Assembly: GCA_014650415.1 (NCBI GenBank)
Contig: BMUX01000008.1
Coordinates: 188,784 to 252,783 of the forward strand
Length of the DNA: 64,000 nucleotides
Direction: 5' to 3'
From: Streptomyces spiroverticillatus
GTDB taxonomy: Bacteria > Actinomycetota > Actinomycetes > Streptomycetales > Streptomycetaceae
Made by a program: the position numbers and the translations under genes. The notes under the pieces are model-generated. The model saw only the letters and a program-made list of their open reading frames with translations. It ran no database searches and had not been told where the DNA came from. Shown one piece after another: positions 51,595 through 60,805 of the stretch (the first letter of the stretch is position 1; every line of letters begins with the position of its first letter).

Positions 51595-51708
51595 ATGACA
51601 GCGACGGCATTGATGGCGGGACCCGACGGCACGGTGACCTTCTGGGCGTTCTGCGCGGGCATCGGCGTGGTGGCAGCGACGTGGCTCTACCTGCGGTCCC
51701 GGCGGTGA
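51595..51708 (+). CDS. Very small membrane protein
   Basis: A 37-residue frame starts MTATALMAGPDGTVTFWAFC and has one membrane helix (FWAFCAGIGVVAATWLYL) ending LRSRR. GGAGG sits directly before the ATG; an internal ATG at 51613 would place it 16 bp away. It is divergent from the sirtuin gene. Tiny single-helix proteins of this form are frequent in Streptomyces, but the evidence is only the frame and the hydrophobic profile. Confidence 0.45.
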   Translation: MTATALMAGPDGTVTFWAFCAGIGVVAATWLYLRSRR

Positions 51709-51831
51709 CGGTGGCGCGGGCGTGCACCTGGCGGTCACAGCGGCTCCGTGGCTCCGTCCGGCACGACCAACGCGGCGGGGGCCCTGCGCCCCTGCCCCCG
51801 CCCGCCGTCCCGCCCCCGCTAGCCTGCCCGC

Positions 51832-52440
51832 GTGAACGGTTCGAAAGAGACACAGGACCTGCCCGTGCCCGACTGGCGCGTGCTCGTCGTCGGCGGTGCG
51901 TCCGGCATGGGCAAGACCGGGGTGAGCCGGGCCCTCGCGCGGCGGTACGGCGTCCCCGTCGTCGAGGTCGACGACCTCGTGGAGGCCCTGCTCGCGGTGA
52001 CCCGCCCCGAGCACCTCCCGGAGATCCACTACTGGCGCACCCACCCGGAGGCCGAGCACGAGGCCCCCGAATCGGTGGTCGTACGGCAGATCGCCATCGC
52101 CGAGGCACTCGCCCCGGCGGTCGCGGCCGTGGTCGCCAACCACGTCGGCACCGACACCCCGGTGATTCTGGAAGGGGACTACGTCCTGCCCGCACCGCAG
52201 GGCCCCCAGGTCCGCTCCGTCTTCCTGCACGAGGACGACGAGGCGCAGGTCACCTCCAACTACCTCCACCGGGAGCCGGAGGCCGGACCCCAGCACGACC
52301 GCGCCCGGGGCAGTGTCCTGTACGGCAGGTGGCTCGCCGAGCAGGCCCGCGAGGTCGGGGTGCCGGTGCTCGCCCCGCGTCCGTGGGCGGACCTGCCCGG
52401 CCGGGTCGTGGAGGCGGTGGAGCGCGTCACGTCGACGTGA
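51832..52440 (+). CDS. P-loop ATP-binding protein (kinase-like)
   Basis: The 202-aa protein has a Walker A loop VVGGASGMGKTGVSRALARR, then VVEVDDLVEALLA and ILEGDYVLPA as a possible Walker B. It resembles small-molecule kinases (2-phosphoglycerate kinase or zeta-toxin-like), without a clear substrate. GTG 51832 has no visible ribosome binding site; a GTG at about 51863 is an alternative. Its last 14 bases overlap the convergent Trm112-like gene. Confidence 0.78.
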   Translation: MNGSKETQDLPVPDWRVLVVGGASGMGKTGVSRALARRYGVPVVEVDDLVEALLAVTRPEHLPEIHYWRTHPEAEHEAPESVVVRQIAIAEALAPAVAAVVANHVGTDTPVILEGDYVLPAPQGPQVRSVFLHEDDEAQVTSNYLHREPEAGPQHDRARGSVLYGRWLAEQAREVGVPVLAPRPWADLPGRVVEAVERVTST

Positions 52441-52627
52441 GGCGGCGGTGCTCGCTCTCGTCCAACTGCTCGCCCGAGGAGGGCAGGAGCTGCGGGACGC
52501 CGTCCACGATCGGGTAACGGCGGTGCAGCCGGGGGTTGTAGAGGGCGTCGCCGTCGGGGAGGAGGGACAGCGGGCCCTTGTCGATCGGGCAGGCGAGGAT
52601 CTTCAGCAGCGGGTCAGTGGGGTTCAC
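52427..52627 (-). CDS. Trm112-like small zinc-ribbon-type protein
   Basis: The 66-aa protein has the UPF0434/Trm112 pattern NPTDPLLKILACPIDKGPLS, YNPRLHRRYPIVDGVPQLLP, although only one Cys (ACP) remains. Trm112 proteins activate methyltransferases; a SAM methyltransferase lies two genes upstream. AAGGACC precedes the GTG. It overlaps the upstream DMT gene by 14 bp and the convergent P-loop gene by 14 bp. Confidence 0.87.
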   Translation of the reverse strand: MNPTDPLLKILACPIDKGPLSLLPDGDALYNPRLHRRYPIVDGVPQLLPSSGEQLDESEHRRLTST

Positions 52628-53585
52628 GGGTGAGGTCCTTTTCGGGTGAGGGCTGTTCGTGCGTGGAAAGGCTCAGCAGGACGGCGACCGCCAACGCCGC
52701 CCCCACCACCCGCAGCACCAGCCGCAGCGGATCGCCCGGCAGCGACTCGCCGAACGCGACGCTGCCCAGGGTGGCGGTGTACAGGCAGGACGTGGTGGTG
52801 CAGACCGGCACCACGAGCGAGGCCCGGCAGCGCTGGAGCGCGGTCTGCGAGAGGACGAGCCCGGTGCCGCCGGTCACGAGCAGGAGATAGGGGTACGGGG
52901 AGGTGAGCACGGCGGTGACGGTGCCGGGCAGGTCACCCGCGTCGAACAGGGCCGAGACCCCCTTGATCGCCAGCGAGCTGACCCCGTACACGAACCCGAC
53001 GGCCACCCCGTACGGCACGCCGCTGGTCGGCGTGGTGCGGACGGAGGCCTGGGGGCCGGCGTCGCGGTGGGCGTTATTGCTTCGGCCGGCGTCGCGGCGG
53101 GCGGTGTCGCGTCGGTCTGCGGCGACGTACACCCAGATCCCCGCACCGATGGACAGCCCGCTGAGCAGCAGGATCAGTGCGGGCGGGGAGTACGCGCCGA
53201 CGTCCTCGCCGCCGGAGTCCAGCGACAGCACCACCATCAGCAGCGCCAGCACCACGGCGCCCATCGCGTACCGCTCCCGGACCGAGATCCGCTCCCCGAG
53301 CGTGCGCGAGGACAGCAGCAGGAGCAGGACCAGACCCGAGATGAACAGTGCCTGCGCGACCGTCATCGGCAGCGTCCGGTAGACGATCAGTTGCGCCGCG
53401 AACCCGCCCGCCAGCGCCAGCGAACCGCCCAGCCACGGCAGGCTTCCCAGCAGCAGCCGCACGGCCCGCAGCGGCCGGTGCACGTCCAGCCCCGGCAGGT
53501 CGCCCAGCGCACGTTTCTGGAGCACGAAGCCGCCGCTGTAGAGGACGTTCGCGAAGAGTGCCGCCACCACGCCCCACCACATCAC
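52614..53585 (-). CDS. DMT/EamA-like membrane protein
   Basis: The 323-aa protein has about nine to ten helices: WWGVVAALFANVLYSGGFVL, GGFAAQLIVYRTLPMTVAQA, ALFISGLVLLLLLSS and VYVAADRR before a cytoplasmic Arg/Asp/Asn-rich loop. The second half carries VPYGVAVGFVYGVSSLAIKG. A DNA repeat (GCGTCGCGG) lies in the loop. It is probably a small-molecule exporter. AGGGAG is 9 bp before GTG 53585; TTG 53594 and ATG 53582 are alternatives. The gene starts 5 bp after the methyltransferase stop and overlaps the Trm112-like gene. Confidence 0.83.
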   Translation of the reverse strand: MMWWGVVAALFANVLYSGGFVLQKRALGDLPGLDVHRPLRAVRLLLGSLPWLGGSLALAGGFAAQLIVYRTLPMTVAQALFISGLVLLLLLSSRTLGERISVRERYAMGAVVLALLMVVLSLDSGGEDVGAYSPPALILLLSGLSIGAGIWVYVAADRRDTARRDAGRSNNAHRDAGPQASVRTTPTSGVPYGVAVGFVYGVSSLAIKGVSALFDAGDLPGTVTAVLTSPYPYLLLVTGGTGLVLSQTALQRCRASLVVPVCTTTSCLYTATLGSVAFGESLPGDPLRLVLRVVGAALAVAVLLSLSTHEQPSPEKDLTREPH

Positions 53586-53590
53586 GGCCC

Positions 53591-54385
53591 TCAACTCCCT
53601 TGCAGGGAAGGGGTGGTGGTCCGTCGCGCGTGTACGAGAAGGATCGACGCGGCGGAGGGGGCGGCGCAGGCCAGCCGGTCCAGGGCGCGCAGCGGGCGCG
53701 GCACGCCGTGGAAGGGGGCGCCCGCCGTGCGGACGACCTCGAAGCCGGACGCGGTGAGCAGGCCGCGCAGGGCGCGCGCGGTGTAGAGCCGCAGGTGGCC
53801 GACCACCTCGCGGCCCGGCCTGCCGTGGATGCCGCGCAGGCTGACCTCGGAGAAGACCGGCTGCACTCCGGCCAGGAGGAGGGCCCGGTTGTACCAGGCG
53901 GCGAGGTTCGGTGTGGAGAGCATGAGGTGGCCGCCGGGTTTGAGGACGCGGCGGATCTCGTCGAGGGCGCTGTCGGGGTCGACGAGGTGCTCGATGACCT
54001 CGCTGAAGAGGACGGCGTCGGCGGAGGCGGTCGCGAACGGGAGCCCACCGTCGGTGAGTTGACCGCGCACGGCGTGCAACTCCTGTTTGCTTGCGGTGAA
54101 CCGGTCCGCCGCCCTGCGCAGTGCGTCCTGCGACCAGTCGACGCCGACGATCCGGTGTCCGGCGAGCAGGGGGGCCGCGGTTACGGCGGCGGTTCCGTCG
54201 CCGCAGCCCACGTCGAGGACGGTGGCCCCGGGCGTGCCCGCCAGGGCGGCGGCCAGCATCCGGGCCTGGCGGCGGCTGCGGGGGTCGCCGGAGGCGACGG
54301 GGACGGCGGGATTCTCGTAGAAGTCCCTGAGTCCGTCACGGAGTTCGTCGCGGGGGAGCGGGGGGTCGGCGGTGGGAGCCGTCAT
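53591..54385 (-). CDS. Class I SAM-dependent methyltransferase
   Basis: The 264-aa protein has motif I VLDVGCGDGTAAVTAA (near residue 56), RIVGVDWSQDALRRA, ADAVLFSEVIEHLVDPDSAL and LKPGGHLMLSTPN. The UbiG/UbiE-like fold methylates a small molecule; substrate unknown. GAGGAGG precedes the ATG. It is followed by the DMT and Trm112-like genes with a 5-bp gap and a 14-bp overlap, so the three are likely one operon. Confidence 0.9.
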   Translation of the reverse strand: MTAPTADPPLPRDELRDGLRDFYENPAVPVASGDPRSRRQARMLAAALAGTPGATVLDVGCGDGTAAVTAAPLLAGHRIVGVDWSQDALRRAADRFTASKQELHAVRGQLTDGGLPFATASADAVLFSEVIEHLVDPDSALDEIRRVLKPGGHLMLSTPNLAAWYNRALLLAGVQPVFSEVSLRGIHGRPGREVVGHLRLYTARALRGLLTASGFEVVRTAGAPFHGVPRPLRALDRLACAAPSAASILLVHARRTTTPSLQGS

Positions 54386-54402
54386 GGCGGCGATCCCTCC
54401 TC

Positions 54403-54451
54403 GGGGTCAGGGGTCAGGGGTCAGGGGCCAGGGGTCAGGGGTCAGGGGTCA
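54403..54451. repeat. Seven tandem 7-bp units (GGGGTCA)
   Basis: Seven consecutive GGGGTCA units fill 54403-54451; the fourth (54424-54430) is GGGGCCA. They lie between the methyltransferase start and the stop codon of the condensation-like gene, so they sit in the methyltransferase promoter or leader. The last unit includes the neighbour's stop. Confidence 0.9.
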
Positions 54452-55717
54452 TGGAGTGGATGCGAGCGCGGAGGTCGACTGGAGGTGTTTCTCGAACAGC
54501 TCGCGCAGGTGCTCGCCGTCGTCCGGCCCGAGCAGCGCGCCCGACCAGCGCAGACAGAGGTGGAGCCGGCCACCGGTGGCCGCCGTGGTCACGGTCAGGC
54601 CCCGGGGCATCCGCGCGGGCGCCGAGAACCACACCGCGCTCGCGCGCCCGACCCCGTCGCCGAAGTCCAGGGGATAGGGCACCCGCCCGATGTTGCTGAG
54701 CAGCGTAGTGGACGTCCAGGCGCCGACCGCCCGTCTCAACTGCCGGGTGACGGCGGCCCGTACGGCCACGGGAACGACCGGCGCGGTCAGCAGCCGCGCC
54801 CCGTGCCCGAGCTGCGGCCGCGCGAGCGCCTTGAGCGCACGCGTACGGTCGGCAGTCCGCAGCAGCAGCTCCGCCGTGTCCGCATCCGCCAACTCCTCCG
54901 GAAGGAAAGGGACTTCCACCAGCCGGGTCCCGTTGCCGATGGGCATGTCCATCCCCCGGGAGCGGTCGTCCACCGGCATGGTGATGCGCATCGGGCGGGG
55001 AGCCGCACCCCGCTCGGTGTTCCACTCGGCGATGGTGCGGGCGGTGGCGACCATCAGCTGGTCGTTGACGGTGTACGGAACGCCGGCCGGCCTGCGCGGC
55101 ACCGGCAGCTCCACGGCCAGCATCCCGTTGCCCGAGGCCGTGCCCGGCGTCCCTGCCGCGACCCGGGCCACCGGGGCGAAGCCCGTGCCCGGCACGGGGT
55201 GGCGGTGTTCCGGCCGCTCCGGCGTGGCGGTCGCGGCGGGCGAGTTGTCGCGCCCGCCGTAGATCTCGGCTGCGGTGGCGAGGACACGCAGGCAGGCGGG
55301 CCCGTCGAGAGCGGTGTGGTTGAGCACCAGCAGCAGCACCCGCCCGATGATCTCCAGCCGTACCGGTGGCGACAGCGAGAGCGGCGGCGCATGGGTGAGC
55401 GCCCGCGCCCGGGCCGCCTCCAGCACGCGCGGTGAGGCGTCCCGGTGGTGGACGACCACGCCGGAGGTGTCCGGATGCGGGGTCAGCTCCCACGCGTAGC
55501 GACGGCGGTACCACGGCCCGGGGGCCTCCCGCATCAGGATGCGCGGATGCCGCCGGAGCGCCTCGACGAAGGCGTCCCGCAGCCGCTCCGGATCCGGCGC
55601 CTCGGGCAGGTGCACCTCGATGTGCACGGTCTCGGGCTCGGCGGGGTCGAGGCAGTGCCGGGTGATCTCGTCGACGACGGTGAAGGGGGTGGTGGTGCTC
55701 GGGCTCGGGCGACGCAT
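54449..55717 (-). CDS. Condensation-domain-like acyltransferase
   Basis: The 422-aa protein has the chloramphenicol acetyltransferase-like double fold of NRPS condensation domains and related acyltransferases. The active-site motif is LVLNHTALDGPACLRVL, HHxxxDG with the first His replaced by Asn while the second, catalytic His remains. The DFG-like segment is YPLDFGDGVGRASAVWFSA near the C-terminus. No adenylation or carrier domain is adjacent. It may acylate a small molecule or lipid, like the PapA/WES group. GAGGAG is 6 bp before ATG 55717. A neighbouring methyltransferase is read in the same direction. Confidence 0.82.
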   Translation of the reverse strand: MRRPSPSTTTPFTVVDEITRHCLDPAEPETVHIEVHLPEAPDPERLRDAFVEALRRHPRILMREAPGPWYRRRYAWELTPHPDTSGVVVHHRDASPRVLEAARARALTHAPPLSLSPPVRLEIIGRVLLLVLNHTALDGPACLRVLATAAEIYGGRDNSPAATATPERPEHRHPVPGTGFAPVARVAAGTPGTASGNGMLAVELPVPRRPAGVPYTVNDQLMVATARTIAEWNTERGAAPRPMRITMPVDDRSRGMDMPIGNGTRLVEVPFLPEELADADTAELLLRTADRTRALKALARPQLGHGARLLTAPVVPVAVRAAVTRQLRRAVGAWTSTTLLSNIGRVPYPLDFGDGVGRASAVWFSAPARMPRGLTVTTAATGGRLHLCLRWSGALLGPDDGEHLRELFEKHLQSTSALASTP

Positions 55718-55788
55718 CACGGGCTCCTCGGAGTGTCGAATGGGGGCTTCACCCTGGCCGGGGGCGGGCCGAAGCGGCGTGCGGCGCG

Positions 55789-55836
55789 CACCCGGCCCCG
55801 TACCCTCGACGGCACCCGGCCCCGTACCCCCGACGG
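55789..55836. repeat. Tandem 24-bp duplication
   Basis: Two copies of a 24-bp unit beginning CACCCGGCCCCGTACCC lie at 55789-55812 and 55813-55836 with one mismatch, between the end of the AftD-like gene and the condensation-like gene. Confidence 0.85.
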
Positions 55837-55856
55837 CCCACGCGACATTCCGGCCC

Positions 55857-58800
55857 TCACTCCTCCCTCCTGCGCCACGGCCACCGCAGACTCCGCTCCG
55901 AGCCCAGTGGGCCCATGGACCCCACCGACCCCAGCGTCACCACCGCCGCCACCACGCCCACCACCGCCAGCGCCTGCGCCAGCGGACCGAACGCGCCCGT
56001 CTGGGCCGCCACCGGTGTTCCCGCACCCCAGGCCGCCGCCAACCCCGCGCCCGCCATCGCCGCCAGGGCGACCACCGGGAGCAGCGCCGGGCGCCAGCGG
56101 GCCAGTACGGCCAGGACGGGCACGGCCAGGGCCAGCGGGCCCGCCACCAGGATCATGATCAGGGTCAGGGCCGCCAGGCCGAGGACGGCGCCGGGCGCGG
56201 CAGGTTCCGCCACGGGCCCGTCCGGCTCTCGCGGGTCCCGGCGGAACCACAGCACCAGCCCCGCCAGCGCCAGCAGCGCCACGCCGCCCGCGATCAGACC
56301 GCCCACGTACCAGCGCGCCGGGGTGAACTCCAGCTCCACCGTTCCGCCCGCACCCTCCGGCACCAGCCAGCCCTGCTGCCAGCCGTCCAGCCGGACCGGG
56401 GACAGCTCCTTGCCGTTGAGGGTGGCCCGCCAGCCGTCATTGGCGTTCTCGTACATCTGGAGGTACGAGGCGGAACCCGCTCCCACGGACACCGTGCGCG
56501 AGTCGCCGGACCAGTCCTTGAAGTCCAACTCCCGCTGCGCCGTGGACGGTTCGGTCACCATGCCCCGGGTCAGGGTCAGGTCGGTGATGGCCAGGGGGCC
56601 CGTGTCGCCCGCCTCCAACCGGTGCGTTCCCGCCGCGAGTTGGGCCACCCCGTCGCGCTGGTCGCCCGCGCACAGCGACACCTCGATCGGGCGGCGTTCG
56701 GTCAGGTCGCGCAGGGTGCCCCGGGCGCTCGTCGCATGCAGGGTGCCGTCGATGGAGAGGATCGGGCCCTGGCCGCAGGGGAGGGAGAAGGCCCGGGACG
56801 GGTCGGGCTGCGGGACCCGGTAGTCGTCCAGGGCGGGGACGTACACCTCGCTCAGGCCGATCGGGAGCTGCAACTCGCCCTGCGCCACCGGGTTGTGGAT
56901 GGTGAGCGGGGCCGCCTTGGTGAGGGTGATGTCGAGGCGGTCGGTGGTGATCGGCTGGAAGCTCGCCAGGCCGTTGGGGTCGACGGAGGCCGTCGCCGCA
57001 CCGTCCGGGGAGCTGATCTCGACCTGCTCGGGGCGGGTGGAGAGGCCGCCCGCCGCCGCGAACACGATCTGCCCGACCGGGCGCTTCTCCGGCCAACGCA
57101 GGTGCAGGACGGACTTGTTGCCGGAGATCCACGAAGTGCTGAGGTCGCCGTCCACCAGGTTGCGGGGGCTGAGCGAGGTGCCGAGCTTCGCGGTCGAGTC
57201 GGCGCTGACGAGCAACTGCCGCCGCTGGTCTGGTGCTTGACGGTAGAGCAGTTCGTCCAGGGCATCGCCCGGGACGGGCAGAGCCGTCGCCTTCAGCGTG
57301 TACGCACCGTCCTGCCGGATGGCGAACTGGCGGTGCAGACCGACCTCCGCCGACACCGGGGAGAGCCCGCCGGGGTCGCTGCCCCGGTGCAGGGAGATCA
57401 CGTTCGGGTCGGTGCCGTCGTCCGCCGTGTCGCGGGGGAGCGAGAGCAGCCGGGTCACCGTCACGCCGGGGACGTCGACCGCGCTGAATCCCGCGCCCAT
57501 CAGGCCGGGGCGGCCCTGCTGGGCCTCCTCGATGGTGATCTTCAGCCACTTCGCCTCGCCGGGCGGGGCGTCCACGGTCTGCGGCTGCCCGTTCGGCTGG
57601 AGCGGGCTGGTCACGCCGCCCCGGTCGGTCTCCACCCGGATCACGGTGGGCGCGGCCCGCATGCCGTCGGAGGGCAGCGGGGTCAGGCGGAGTGTCGAGG
57701 GCATGGTGACGGGCGCGGTGAAGTCGACGCGCAGCCACTGGCCCTCGGGGCGGGCCGCGCTGCCCTCCGCCCAGGCGGTCTCCGGGTTGCCGTCGAAGGC
57801 GTTCACCGGGTCGTACTGGGGGAGGTGGAAGAGCCAGTTGCCGCTGCTGGACGCGGTCACCGACTTCGCGCCGCGCAGCACCGCGGTCGTCTGCCGGCGC
57901 GGGTTGGCGTCGGGCAGGATCTGGCGCGGCTCCCGGCCGGGGTCCTGCATGCTGCCCGGCTGGTTGCGCTCCTTCTCGCTGTACGTGTACGAGGTGTTGG
58001 TGTTGACCAGCCCGAACCGCGTGTCCGCCCGTCGCAGCCCGTCACCCGCCGCCCGCACCGGCGGCTCGCCGAGCCCGGGCGCGTTGTCGCCGGTCAGCAC
58101 GGCGGGCCTCGTGCGCAGCAAGGGGTCGGCGGAGAGCCGCAGCAGCGACTCGGGGCCGCCGGACACCGTCATCGTGTCGGCCACCGGCTTGAGCGCCGCC
58201 CGCCCCGGATCGCGGACCGCTTCGGGCCCGTCGGCCCCAGGCTCGTACACCTCGACCGCCTGCTGCCTCGGGTACAGGCCCTCGACCTGCACCGGAGTGT
58301 CGTCGGGGATGCGTCCGCCGGTGAGGACCGGGCCGAAGCCGGTCACCCGCCGGTACCCGGACGACTCCAGGGTGCGCTTGACGGTCTGCGGCGGCACGTA
58401 GCCGATCTGGTCGGGGTCGAGGTCGTTGCGTACGACGACGTAGTGCAGCCCGGCCCGGTTCAAGTAGGCCGCCAGGCCCGGGACTTCGCCCCCGGACATC
58501 AGCGACTGCTCCACCGCGTCGAGCACCCGCCGGTTGCCGGGCGTGCCGAACGGCACGAAGTCCCTTTGCGCCCAAGGGGATTCGGCGAGCACGTCCAGCG
58601 GCTGGTCGATGGTGGAGCCCCAGGTGTAGATGCCGTGCGCGGTCGCCGGGGTGACCAGGGCGCGCGTGTTCGGGGAGTGCTCCTTGAGCCAGTCGGCCGT
58701 CTGCGACCAGTGGTCGGGGAGCTTCCGGAAGGCGCCCGGCTGGAGGATCGAGCCGTTGACGTACGGGAGCAACAGCCCCGGCAGCACCAGCAGCGCCGCC

Positions 58801-60053
58801 AGCACCGGCAGGTACGAGCGGCCCGGCACCCGCCGGGTCCCGCGCCGCTCCGAGGCCACCGCCACGGCGTGCACCAGACCCAGCACCAGGACGAGCGCGA
58901 GCCCGGACTGGAACTTGTAGATGTTGCGGAACGGCACCAGCCACCCGTTCAGCCAGTCCTGCACCGTCCCCGGGAACAGCGCACCGAGCGAACCCCCGTA
59001 CCCGGCAAGGGTGATGAGGACGACCGACAGCACCACGAGCAGCATCCACCGCCGCTCGGGCACGTCCCGCCGGGCGATCCCCGCGAGCCCGATCGCCGCC
59101 GCGCACGCCGAGCCGAGGATGGTGAGCACCGATGCGGCGACCGTCCACCCGGCGGGCAGCCACGGCTCGCCGAAGTTCAGGTACGCCGTCCAGTTGCCCG
59201 CACCGCGCAGCAGCTCGGTCGCGGACATGGTGTCGGTGGTGGTGCTCGCCTGCTCGACGTACGGCATGAAGTTCTCGCCGTGAATGCCCAGCAGCAACAA
59301 GGGCACCACCCACCACAGGGTGGCCAGCAGTACCCCCGGCACCCACCACAGGATCTGCGCCCGACGGCGCGGCCCGGCCGGGCGGCTCAGCAGATACAGC
59401 CCCACCGGCAGCAGCGCGGCGAGGGTGGAGGCCGCATTGACCCCGCCCATGAACGGAATCAGCAGTGCCGAGCGCAGCGCCGAACTCCTTGCGCTCAGCG
59501 TGGAGTTGGCGAGCGGGAGCAGTACCCACGGCAGCAGTGCCCCGGGCAGCGCCGCCGCCGACGTCGAGCCGATGACGATCGTGTACGTCGGCCACAGCGC
59601 GTACACCGCCGCCCCCAGCAGCCTGCTCCGCGAGGAGCCGACGCCGAACCGCTCCGCGAGCCTGAGCGCACCCCAGAACGCGACCGACACCACCAGCGAC
59701 AGCCACAGCCGCTCCGCCAGCCACACCGGCAACTGCACCAGGTCGGCCAGCGCGTAGTACGGCAGCATCGGGAAGGCGTAGCCCACGTACTGGTCGAAGA
59801 TCCCGCCGAAACCGGCCCGCGAGTGCCACAGCTCGCCCAGGTCCCCCAGGAACCGGAACGGGTCGGCGGCCACCCCGAGCTTCGTCTCGAAGGTCATCCG
59901 CCCCGGCGACACCGCCAGGAACGCCACGAGCACGGCCGCCCAGAAGCCCAGCAGCCACTTGCGGGAGCGGGGCGCGTCGTCGGGGCCGCGCCCGTCCGGC
60001 ACCGGCGCGGTGTGCGACGGCGGGCCGGGCGGAGCCTGGAGCGTGCTGGTCAT
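55857..60053 (-). CDS. AftD-like alpha-(1->3)-arabinofuranosyltransferase family protein (DUF3367)
   Basis: The 1398-aa protein has an N-terminal GT-C membrane region with about ten or more helices (residues about 30-480; WLLGFWAAVLVAFLAVSPGR, DPFRFLGDLGELWHS with acidic residues, and YALWPTYTIVIGSTSAAALP). A long extracytoplasmic part follows, with an F5/8-type carbohydrate-binding module (QYDPVNAFDGNPETAWAEGS) and a second binding-like region (PRNLVDGDLSTSWISGNKSV). Helices lie at the C-terminus. In mycobacteria AftD adds arabinose to cell-wall arabinan from a polyprenyl donor; the donor and acceptor in this organism are unknown. Its ATG overlaps the upstream stop (ATGA). Confidence 0.9.
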   Translation of the reverse strand: MTSTLQAPPGPPSHTAPVPDGRGPDDAPRSRKWLLGFWAAVLVAFLAVSPGRMTFETKLGVAADPFRFLGDLGELWHSRAGFGGIFDQYVGYAFPMLPYYALADLVQLPVWLAERLWLSLVVSVAFWGALRLAERFGVGSSRSRLLGAAVYALWPTYTIVIGSTSAAALPGALLPWVLLPLANSTLSARSSALRSALLIPFMGGVNAASTLAALLPVGLYLLSRPAGPRRRAQILWWVPGVLLATLWWVVPLLLLGIHGENFMPYVEQASTTTDTMSATELLRGAGNWTAYLNFGEPWLPAGWTVAASVLTILGSACAAAIGLAGIARRDVPERRWMLLVVLSVVLITLAGYGGSLGALFPGTVQDWLNGWLVPFRNIYKFQSGLALVLVLGLVHAVAVASERRGTRRVPGRSYLPVLAALLVLPGLLLPYVNGSILQPGAFRKLPDHWSQTADWLKEHSPNTRALVTPATAHGIYTWGSTIDQPLDVLAESPWAQRDFVPFGTPGNRRVLDAVEQSLMSGGEVPGLAAYLNRAGLHYVVVRNDLDPDQIGYVPPQTVKRTLESSGYRRVTGFGPVLTGGRIPDDTPVQVEGLYPRQQAVEVYEPGADGPEAVRDPGRAALKPVADTMTVSGGPESLLRLSADPLLRTRPAVLTGDNAPGLGEPPVRAAGDGLRRADTRFGLVNTNTSYTYSEKERNQPGSMQDPGREPRQILPDANPRRQTTAVLRGAKSVTASSSGNWLFHLPQYDPVNAFDGNPETAWAEGSAARPEGQWLRVDFTAPVTMPSTLRLTPLPSDGMRAAPTVIRVETDRGGVTSPLQPNGQPQTVDAPPGEAKWLKITIEEAQQGRPGLMGAGFSAVDVPGVTVTRLLSLPRDTADDGTDPNVISLHRGSDPGGLSPVSAEVGLHRQFAIRQDGAYTLKATALPVPGDALDELLYRQAPDQRRQLLVSADSTAKLGTSLSPRNLVDGDLSTSWISGNKSVLHLRWPEKRPVGQIVFAAAGGLSTRPEQVEISSPDGAATASVDPNGLASFQPITTDRLDITLTKAAPLTIHNPVAQGELQLPIGLSEVYVPALDDYRVPQPDPSRAFSLPCGQGPILSIDGTLHATSARGTLRDLTERRPIEVSLCAGDQRDGVAQLAAGTHRLEAGDTGPLAITDLTLTRGMVTEPSTAQRELDFKDWSGDSRTVSVGAGSASYLQMYENANDGWRATLNGKELSPVRLDGWQQGWLVPEGAGGTVELEFTPARWYVGGLIAGGVALLALAGLVLWFRRDPREPDGPVAEPAAPGAVLGLAALTLIMILVAGPLALAVPVLAVLARWRPALLPVVALAAMAGAGLAAAWGAGTPVAAQTGAFGPLAQALAVVGVVAAVVTLGSVGSMGPLGSERSLRWPWRRREE

Positions 60054-60805
60054 GGACACCGCCGGAGGATGAGGAGGAGGTTCCAGGTGACGACTTCGCG
60101 CAGCACGGGGATGCGCGGCGCGAGCGTGGGCAGCACCGGCCAGTAGCGGGCGCGCGCGGACACCACCTGGATGTCCTCGCGCGCCCTGACCCGGCGCAGC
60201 GTGGTCCCGACGTGGATCGGGAAGAGGTTCTCGCCGACGGTGTGCTTGGCGGGGCGGCCGGTGCGCCGCTCGAAGCGGCGGCGGCCCCGGTCGGCGCCCA
60301 GGTAGTGCCAGGGCGCCCACTCGTGGCCGCCCCACGGCGAGAACCAGTTGGTGAACGACACGTAGATCAGCCCGCCGGGCCGCGTCACCCGGACCATCTC
60401 GCTGAGGAAGGTCTGCGGGTCGGCGACGTGCTCCAGCACGTTGGAGGAGAAGCACACGTCGGCGACGCCCTCGGCGAGCGGCAGCAGATAGCCGTCGGCC
60501 ACCACCGCACCCTCCGGGGCCCGGCGCCCGTGGAGCGTCAGCTCGTGGGAGTCCGGTTCGAAGAGGTACGTCTCCGCGCCCCGCCGCCGGAACTCCCGGG
60601 CGAAGTAGCCGGGGCCGCCGCCGACGTCCACCACGACCCGCCCCTTCAGGGGCACGTACCGCTGCACCTGGTCGGCGGCGTCCCGCGCGAGCAGCGTGTA
60701 GCAGTGCTCGGGGTCCTGCTGCTCGTTCAGGAAGGCGCGCAGGAGTGCGGCGGACCGCCGGAAGGAGGGGTCCCGCAGGGGTGGGAGGTGGCCGGCGTCC
60801 TTCAT
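60050..60805 (-). CDS. SAM-dependent methyltransferase in the cell-surface glycan operon
   Basis: The 251-aa protein has motif I VVVDVGGGPGYFAREFRRRG, then LFEPDSHEL, DVCFSSNVLEHVADPQTFLS and VTRPGGLIYVSFTNWFSPWG, typical of glycan- or lipid-associated methyltransferases. It overlaps the genes on both sides by 4 bp (ATGA each), so it belongs to the glycosyltransferase and AftD-like unit and probably caps or decorates the same glycan. Confidence 0.9.
   Translation of the reverse strand: MKDAGHLPPLRDPSFRRSAALLRAFLNEQQDPEHCYTLLARDAADQVQRYVPLKGRVVVDVGGGPGYFAREFRRRGAETYLFEPDSHELTLHGRRAPEGAVVADGYLLPLAEGVADVCFSSNVLEHVADPQTFLSEMVRVTRPGGLIYVSFTNWFSPWGGHEWAPWHYLGADRGRRRFERRTGRPAKHTVGENLFPIHVGTTLRRVRAREDIQVVSARARYWPVLPTLAPRIPVLREVVTWNLLLILRRCP

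Noticed and set aside
55539..60146. A 1535-codon open frame on the plus strand
   Set aside because: It lies antisense to the AftD-like gene, has no ribosome binding site and reads as Arg/Gly/His-rich nonsense typical of the complementary frame of high-GC genes.
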